NCBI GenBank assembly: GCA_039619475.1
Contig: CM077115.1
Coordinates: 554,364,826 to 554,428,825, forward strand
Reading direction: 5' to 3'
DNA: 64,000 nt
Origin: Icerya purchasi
Lineage: Eukaryota; Arthropoda; Insecta; Hemiptera; Monophlebidae
This document shows positions 58,014 through 64,000 of the stretch, piece by piece. Position 1 is the stretch's first letter, and the number at the start of each line of letters is the position of its first letter. The translations under genes and the position numbers were made by a program. The notes under the pieces are model-generated. The model saw only the letters and a program-made list of their open reading frames with translations. It had not been told where the DNA came from and ran no database searches.

Positions 58014-58016
58014 TAA
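58014..58016 (+). repeat. Left 3-bp target-site duplication (TAA)
   Basis: TAA flanks the long-inverted-repeat element on both sides (again at 59520-59522). A three-base TWA duplication is what PIF/Harbinger elements produce, but three bases is weak evidence. Confidence 0.5.
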
Positions 58017-58410
58017 CAAGGAGAGGTCACGATCTGCGGGTCACCGATTTTGATGAAACTTTGCAGATCGATAGAAGACCATATAAACCGTGTAAAATAC
58101 TTTCAGAATGAAACTTTTTGATTTACGCGAGAAATTTAAATTTTTAGAAGCCGAATTTAACGGATGATATACATAGCCGTTTAGATAAAAATATGCAATA
58201 AATTCCAGATTATGTTTATATTTATTTCATGCAATTGATTCGGAAGACTGATTATATTCTAAAATGAAGTATATTAAACAAAAGAAAATTATTAAAAAAC
58301 AATAAAATAACTTTTAAAAAATTCAATATTTAATTTAATAAAAATTTAAACATGTGTCGTTTATTACATTTATATACTATAAAAACACAAGTTACAATAT
58401 ATATGTTTTG

Positions 58411-58479
58411 TGGTGTAGTCGTAAAAAAGACGTGTCTATTTGTATAAAATTGGAAGGTAAGGTGTCCAGGTTCGAATCC
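58411..58479 (+). ncRNA. tRNA-like Pol III promoter segment, left arm
   Basis: The A-box-like TGGTGTAGTCG (58411-58421) and a perfect B-box GGTTCGAATCC (58469-58479) lie 58 bases apart, longer than the 44 of an intronless tRNA. The T-stem around the B-box pairs in only two of five positions and no acceptor stem closes, so this is not a functional tRNA gene. It is better read as a tRNA-derived promoter or SINE-like head inside the inverted repeat. Confidence 0.45.
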
Positions 58480-58621
58480 CCCCTCTGGTGGTGTTCGATA
58501 AAATTTTTGATTCTTATATTTTAAATTATTAATTATTATCTAATTATTTCAATTCTTTATACATAACTATATAAATATAATAACAATTTTTAAACATTTA
58601 AATTATTTAACGACTGTTTTT

Positions 58622-58816
58622 GTGCATGGATTCCCTTCTAAACATTCAGATAAACGTGAAATATTTTTAAATGTAAATGAAATTTGTTTTTCAAATGAAA
58701 AATTAAAAGAACTTTGCACTTCTTGTGGTAATAATTCATTTATATGTCGCAGTAAATGTCGCAGGAATTGCTGTTTTATTTGTTTTTATGATCTATGTCA
58801 CTCCAAAATTATGTAA
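58622..58816 (+). CDS. Small Cys-rich open frame between the inverted arms
   Basis: The frame gives 64 residues: a polar N-terminus (FPSKHSDKREIFLNVNEICF) and a C-terminal part with many Cys (CTSCGNN, CRSKCRRNCCFICFYDLC). The Cys spacing is zinc-ribbon- or finger-like, somewhat like C-terminal Cys-rich tails of some transposases, but I cannot match a family. The first codon is GTG; no ATG exists in frame before MHG at 58625. It is the only coding-like sequence in the unique centre of the element, so it may be the surviving end of a transposase. Confidence 0.3.
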   Translation: MHGFPSKHSDKREIFLNVNEICFSNEKLKELCTSCGNNSFICRSKCRRNCCFICFYDLCHSKIM

Positions 58817-59046
58817 ATAAAAATTAAGTTTGTAGCATTTTAATTATAACTGACATTCATCAACTCTCTTATTTTATATGTAGATAAGTATATTTTTTTT
58901 ATTTATATTTATTCGTTGTGTATAAAGCATATTTATCTTACGCTTTATTATATTTATGTAGTTATGTATAAAGAATTGAACTAATTAGATAATAATTAAT
59001 AATTTAAAATATAAGAATCAAAAATTTTATCGAACACCACCAGAGG

Positions 59047-59115
59047 GGATTCGAACCTGGACACCTTACCTTCCAATTTTATACAAATAGACACGTCTTT
59101 TTTACGACTACACCA
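59047..59115 (-). ncRNA. tRNA-like Pol III promoter segment, right arm
   Basis: Reverse-strand copy of the left-arm motif: B-box complement at 59047-59057 and A-box complement at 59105-59115. Boxes and spacing are conserved between the arms. The downstream run has four C, against six in the left copy. Confidence 0.45.
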
Positions 59116-59519
59116 CAGAACATATATATTGTAACTTGTGTTTTTATAGTATATAAATGTAATAAGTTACATGTTTAAATTTTTATTAAATTAAATATTG
59201 AATTTTTTAAAAGTTATTTTATTGTTTTTTTAGTAATTTTCCTTTGTTTAATATACTTCATTTTAGAATATAATCAGTCTTCCGAATCAATTGCATAAAA
59301 TAAATATAAACACGACCTGGAATTTATTGCATATCTTTATCTAAACGGCTATGTATATTATCCGTGTTAAATTCGGCTTCTAAAAATTTAAATTTCTAGC
59401 ATAAATCAAAACGTTGCACTCTAATAGTATTTTACACGGCAGTTTATATACTCATGGTCTTCTATCGATCTGCAAAGTTTCATCAAAATCGGTGACCCGC
59501 AGATCATGACCTCTCCTTG

Positions 59520-59522
59520 TAA
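59520..59522 (+). repeat. Right 3-bp target-site duplication (TAA)
   Basis: Matches 58014-58016. Confidence 0.5.
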
Positions 59523-60369
59523 GACGTCACGCTAACATAGAGCGATCGACGATTATTTCCGTTCAACGGTCTCAGTGCTGCAGGACAAATTAAGGATAAG
59601 CTCTGGTTTTCCAAATTAACACATTGGAAAGGGAAACAAAAACAAAAAAAAAAAAAAAAATCCTCCGTACTCTCATTATGTATTTGTTGTTTTCCTGAAT
59701 AGAAACTGAGCATTTATACAGGATTTATCAAAGCAGAAGAAATATGAACAACAAACGCAATTTGAAGTTGGACAAGACTGGAAGGCGCCCGAATTAATTA
59801 ATATCGCGTTGAGAACGTTATTTCGCGTTATTCATTAAAAAGTAGAAAAACGGTTTTATTAATCGCCGAGACGATTTAAAAATCCAACAAATATTCTCAT
59901 TCGTTATTCGTCGTTCGTAAGGTACAGAAACGGAAAAAATTCATTAACAACGTACAGAGCGAAAATCCGACAGCGGAAAAATATGAGATTAAATTATTTT
60001 TAACGATTTGCAAACAGAATCTATTTTCGTTTTTGTTTTTTCGCTTTTCAGTTTTTTTTTGTCCCCCCCCCCCCCCCCGTTTTCGCCCGTTAAAAATTAA
60101 TCAAGCACCTTCATCGTCACTACTAACTGAAATTAGATTTCGCAAGTTTTACGAATTTTTAAAACCGAAAAAGTCTTCTGCTACGTATTTTATAGTTGGT
60201 TAATTTCAACATAATCAGCAACAATACAAATAGTATCAAACTTATTATTATTATTTATTTTGTTTACCTACATTGAGATTTTAGTTAATTACTTTTTTTT
60301 TCCCCCCCTGTTAAACTGATTAAACGCGTGTTCAGAAGAGCTATACTTTTTTGCTTTTTTAAGTGTTCG
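59523..60369. other. AT-rich DNA with C- and T-runs, no gene seen
   Basis: A-run at about 59643-59660 and a C-run at about 60063-60078. No coding region is supported. Confidence 0.6.
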
Positions 60370-61040
60370 TGTCGAGTTTTTGTGTGTTTTGAATTCGGGT
60401 GACATTACCAAATCAACTGTATATTCCATCACTATCGACATTCTTTCTTCCCTCTATTCCGTTCACAATAATTTTTCCTAGCCATCCAAGCATCTTTTTG
60501 GCTGGCGTTGCTACTTCTTTTCTCTTCTCTTTATAAAAAAATCCCATCCCTTAATCTCCCTCCGCTGCGTAAAAATTCTCATCATAGGTTTCCATCCGAT
60601 GTATATGTTTCTTCTTTTTTTAATAATTATTCATTTTTTTTTTTTTATTGTTCAATTTAGTCTACCTGCCAATACGTGGTTCTTTTTGCTTGTTGTCTCC
60701 GTTATTCGCCTACGTTTTAACCGTTTTTCAACTACCTTTCTCCCGGTTTCGTTTTTTGTTGGTTTCCTTTCTGCATTGTCCTCTCCATTAGTGCACTTGT
60801 CTGAAATGATTATCATTAAATGTTCATTTCTTTTTGTTGAACATTCTCTCTTGTATTTCACTTTGCTGAAACCCGCCTTATTGCGTTTGATAGTCGCTCT
60901 ACTATTCTCAGTTTAATACGACACCTCTCGTACATACACGGAGTTCTTATAATCTCAAATTCCGAAGAGTTCTACAAGCATTGCACCTCTTTTTTCTGAT
61001 CTTCCAATCATGTAATATGAAAAATTTCGTCTAAATAATA
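60370..61040 (+). pseudogene. RNase H-type LINE 3' end, decayed
   Basis: At about 60475 a phrase IFPSHPSIFLAGVA aligns with WIPSHSGIxGNExA of the RNase H domain in the copy at 5761-6851. Further on, VIRLRFNRFSTTFLP (about 60692-60740) matches the RLRFGHSWLP block, and LSEMIIIKCSFL (about 60799-60835) sits where the knuckle CDxDHIxFEC should be, followed by EHSLLYFTLLK. Key Cys and Asp residues are lost and frames change, so it is an old copy. No poly(A) tail is clear. Confidence 0.55.
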
Positions 61041-62117
61041 ATAATTTAACGGTAAATAAAAATTATTCATTTTTTTATTAATAATATATACGAGTATATA
61101 ATATATACTAGAGCGGATTGGACTCGCCGGTCGCCTAATGGCCAAATTTTCGGACTTTTAATCGTTTTACTTCTTTCTTGAATTACTAAAAGAGGACTGC
61201 ATTGTTTACATAATGTTTATTCGAACAAAAGAAAGAAAGAAAAAAAAAGGATATAAGTACGTCCGATTAAAAAGTGAAATTCAATTTAATATATCTAAAA
61301 AAATAAAAAACCGCTAACATGGTAAGAGGAGAATATCTTACGTTTAAGTTTTTGTAAAATGGGTATTGACAATACTTATTTCATTAAATTTACATCATGA
61401 CGATCAAGTTAGTTTTCTTTCCTAGAATCTAAATAATAAAAGTTACTGATGACCATCGCATCATTTCAAAATTTGTACTCGTAAATTTCGGAATTCGGGG
61501 GTTTTGTATTTCCCATATATTCTGTTGTGTTCCTCTATTCTCCGTCCAACGAAGGCGAATAAAAGCAACAAATTTTAAAATTAAGAATAACCTTTTTATT
61601 TTTGTTGCTAATGCAGAAGGAAAAAGCCGGCCGTTTTAAAAATAAATAAAATAGTGACGCGTTATACAAAACGAGCCTAAAATCGGCTAGAGTTACTGCT
61701 TGGTTAAAATTGTAACTTCGATCAAAGGAAGCCGCTTAAGATAGAGGCGTTGACGACAAACGGAGTTTTAATTAGGGCTATAAAAATAAGAAAACATCAA
61801 CTAAATCGTTTAACGGGAGACGGAAAAAGCTTTTGAAGATAACAGCAACGGTCGACGTGCAGGAAATATCATAAAATTAAGTAATGAACGAAAGCGCAGT
61901 AAATAAAAATTATGAGAAGATAAGGCGCGCAAGACGGGAAAGAAATAGACTTGGTTCAAAGTTAAATAATAAAACGGCGAATGGTGTTTTGAAGTCGATA
62001 AGGAAATGAATAATAAAGATAGGATTATCGGAATCAGTAATGAAAATAAGGAAGCGATGGCGGAACGAAATGGTATAAATTTTGGCCTGGACATGTGTTT
62101 TAATATAGTAATGATAA
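61041..62117. other. No gene seen
   Basis: AT-rich. The minus-strand frame at 61810-62094 is Ser/Phe/Leu-rich because the plus strand is purine-rich; no motif. Confidence 0.5.
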
Positions 62118-62127
62118 TAATATTAAT

Positions 62128-62171
<44 letters not shown>

Positions 62172-62240
62172 GGATGTAACCCCCTAAAAATAATAATAAT
62201 AATAATAATAATAAGGACGTAACCCCCTAAAAAAGAGTGT
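62118..62240. repeat. Two (TAA)n tracts, each followed by the same 20-base sequence
   Basis: A long (TAA)n run (to about 62170) is followed by AGGATGTAACCCCCTAAAAA. A second (TAA)n run (about 62188-62212) is followed by AGGACGTAACCCCCTAAAAA. The two differ by a single base. The pattern suggests a tandem duplication of a microsatellite plus flank, or two nested element tails. Confidence 0.9.
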
Positions 62241-62276
62241 GATGCGCAATTAGCGAACTTCAAAGCCTTTCTATTC

Positions 62277-62700
62277 CTATCTCCGCCTTCTCGTAGTGCC
62301 CCTAACAAGCTGAGCAACCTGGTAGAAGTTTGTGCTTAAACTGAAGAATTTGCGAAGAGTTTTTGTGGAGAGCAAGTATCTAGTCGAACTTAAGAAAATT
62401 CTCCTTAAGCCGAATAGCGACGGAGACAAGTTATTTATCCTATGGACAGCGACTGAAGTATCTGAAAATTGATGCAACGACGGTGTTTCGAAACCTCAGT
62501 AAGGAGAGCTAAAACTGGCTGATAATAATGGAGAAAAACAATAAAAGTCTCGTAAAAATGACGCTTCAAAATGGTCAGCAAGGCATCTATAGGCTTACCG
62601 TTGAGGATGACAGTATACGAGTTGTTAGTGGTAGCGAATTGATCGACCCGACCCACACCACCGGGTGATCTGCACAACCTGAACATGCGACTGCATACTC
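62277..62700 (-). pseudogene. Possible Ty3/gypsy-type LTR retrotransposon remnant, integrase C-terminus
   Basis: The minus-strand frame 62686-62435 includes NSYTVILNGKPIDALLTILK, which resembles the end of gypsy integrases, where FTVxLNGKxxxVSxDRLKPA forms the chromatin-linked C-terminal fold. A second frame (62477-62277) ends NFYQVAQLVRGTTRRRR and could be the end of pol. The catalytic core is not visible, and no LTRs were identified. Evidence rests on one short motif, so the call is tentative. Confidence 0.35.
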
Positions 62701-64000
62701 AATAGTTATAAATAAAACGACAAAATACCAAAGCCTGATAAGAGCGTTTTTTCCTGTAGTGAACGGGAAACCACTCTGGCGGGAGCAGAATAGCAACAAA
62801 TAAAATAGCCTCACAAATTAAAGGAAGATCTCATTCGCCGCTACCTCAAAACAGTAAAAAACGAAAGCATAAAAATAGGATACCGGTAAGAAATGTATGG
62901 AAGATTTATTGAGATGCATCAAAAACCAGCTAATGTAAGCGAACAGAGAGTTGCATATGAAAAAAGGATAATAATACAGTCTAAGAGAATACCTGAAATG
63001 GTCTTTCAAAAAGTACGCGCATCTACAAATTAATGAAGTTTTACGTAGGAAGAGTAAAAAAAAAAAAAAACCGGTACAAAGTATTCATAAGAAACAACTA
63101 AGTTTAGGCACTGTGATTACTCAGTCGGTAAGACCGGGAAAAAAAAGAAAATCTGTATTCAGCGTACAATGATTATCAGGTAACATTTGACAGGTGCCGC
63201 ACTGTTTTCCGATGAAAGTTCTAGGAATATACCAAGTAGATAGGTGTGTGTAATCCTCCTAAAACACCTTATGAGCAGATGGAAGATAAAATGGAAACTC
63301 AAATAGTAAGCAATATCGAACAAATAAACACAAACGAAAGCATCTTTCAAGGTAACTTCTTTTGAGGGTTCTGTATTGCATTTAACCCCTTCTATCTACC
63401 ATGCTAAAGAACTCTATTATTATTGGCTACAAACGTTCGCATAACAACTCTTGGTATATATTAAACCATTTTCTATATATATAGATGACCTTAACTTGTA
63501 CTATGGCGAAGGTTTGAAAACACTTAAATATTAATTAATTTTTTCATCATTGATATAAAAATGAACTTTGGCTTAAATAAATGTAAAATAACCCAAACAG
63601 ATAAGGGTAGATTTAATACTGCTTCAAAGAGATATCAGCTAAACATTTTAACTGGAAGTAGCAAATGAAACGGAAATGACAGTGTCGCGACCAGGTTTCA
63701 AATAACAGTTTCAAGTCGATTGGAAATGAAAATTTTTAAAGAATGTTTTAGATTAACGTAGAATTGTAGTCAAAAAAATAGAAATATAAAACCAAAAAGT
63801 CTAAAAAAATCCGAACTGATCAGGATGAAAAAAATTTTGATATTCTACGAAGAATATACGAGCAATAGAATATTTAATATTTCTTAAAATCGTTACACAT
63901 TTTTCCGTTTATTACACGATTATTTATTCGCGAAAGTGCAGTCGCACCTGTGGTGATTTTTTAAAACAGTGTTGTTATTTTTTCTGCGTATTTATATGAT
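62701..64000. other. No gene seen
   Basis: AT-rich to the window end, with an A-run at about 63058-63070. A phrase GAACGGGAAACCACT near 62760 resembles the RTE leader but nothing around it supports an element. Confidence 0.5.

Larger units (their letters stand above)
58017..59519. mobile_element. Long-inverted-repeat element, 1.5 kb, carrying tRNA-like boxes in both arms
   Basis: The left arm (about 58017-58583) and right arm (about 58945-59519) are inverted copies of roughly 570 bp, about 90 percent alike by eye, with outer ends CAAGGAGAGGTCA. The central 360 bp is unique and holds a small Cys-rich frame. In each arm a segment reads TGGTGTAGTCG ... GGTTCGAATCC, matching tRNA-type A and B promoter boxes, and the two arms point toward each other. 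TAA flanks both ends. It resembles a fold-back DNA transposon or large MITE. Arm divergence excludes a recent duplication artefact. The superfamily is not established. Confidence 0.82.

Noticed and set aside
58411..58500. Functional tRNA gene
   Set aside because: The B-box is perfect, but the T-stem pairs poorly, no acceptor stem forms and the box spacing is too long.
60599..60916. Membrane protein gene (105 codons, Phe/Leu-rich)
   Set aside because: The apparent hydrophobicity comes from T-rich DNA; the frame aligns better with the decayed tail of an RNase H LINE.
62749..62775. RTE leader fragment (GAACGGGAAACCACT)
   Set aside because: Only about 13 bases match the leader at 33.15 kb, and no endonuclease sequence follows.
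1..64000. CRISPR arrays, operons, bacterial promoters or ribosome binding sites
   Set aside because: Tandem arrays lack spacers, and coding density and signals are eukaryotic.

Overview
This window looks like AT-rich, repeat-loaded nuclear DNA of a metazoan, most likely an arthropod and probably an insect. That judgement rests on the types of non-LTR retrotransposon present, the abundant simple repeats, the absence of any prokaryotic gene organisation, and a few short exon-like segments with GT/AG splice signals. The species cannot be named from the sequence alone. No CRISPR array, rRNA gene or convincing functional tRNA gene was seen. Most long reading frames are remnants of mobile elements or shadows of low-complexity DNA.

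Layout, left to right. A 3' fragment of an R2/R4-superclade LINE lies at 0.7-1.5 kb, followed by a GC-richer island at 2.3-3.0 kb. An RNase H-bearing LINE 3' end is at 5.8-6.85 kb and a Jockey-like fragment, on the minus strand, at 7.6-8.1 kb. A long degenerate R2/R4-type LINE body is at 10.1-11.9 kb, and an 11-bp tandem array at 12.2 kb. A 189-bp perfect palindrome sits at 14.46-14.84 kb, followed by another RNase H LINE end on the minus strand at 14.9-15.3 kb. A complete 293-bp hAT-type MITE with an 8-bp target duplication is at 16.27-16.56 kb. Candidate host exons on the minus strand lie at 18.28-19.27 kb; one probable intron holds an inverted repeat with a hammerhead-like motif. A Mutator-like DNA transposon remnant with matching terminal repeats spans 20.7-22.2 kb, and an R1-type LINE end is at 22.9-23.4 kb.

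From 25.8 kb onward RTE-type LINEs dominate. There are decayed copies at 25.8-27.0 and 29.4-29.9 kb, and an almost full-length copy at 32.89-36.20 kb with an intact endonuclease frame, a frameshifted reverse transcriptase and an 11-bp target duplication. A further copy lies at 47.7-48.9 kb and an internally deleted one at 51.3-52.25 kb. Between these lie a CR1-like LINE (39.5-43.0 kb) with an intact PHD-finger ORF1, and two oppositely oriented copies of an RNase H LINE end (31.9-32.6 and 45.0-46.3 kb). A possible second host gene (minus strand) is at 49.8-50.1 kb. The right part holds a 27-bp tandem array (53.8-54.0 kb), a 1.5-kb long-inverted-repeat element carrying tRNA-like promoter boxes in both arms (58.02-59.52 kb), another RNase H LINE end (60.4-61.0 kb) and a possible Ty3/gypsy remnant (62.3-62.7 kb).

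The genes do not form a pathway. The window reads as an intergenic or intronic landscape built by successive waves of LINEs and DNA transposons, nearly all of them dead. The most unusual objects are the three inverted-repeat structures near 14.65, 18.86 and 58.8 kb.
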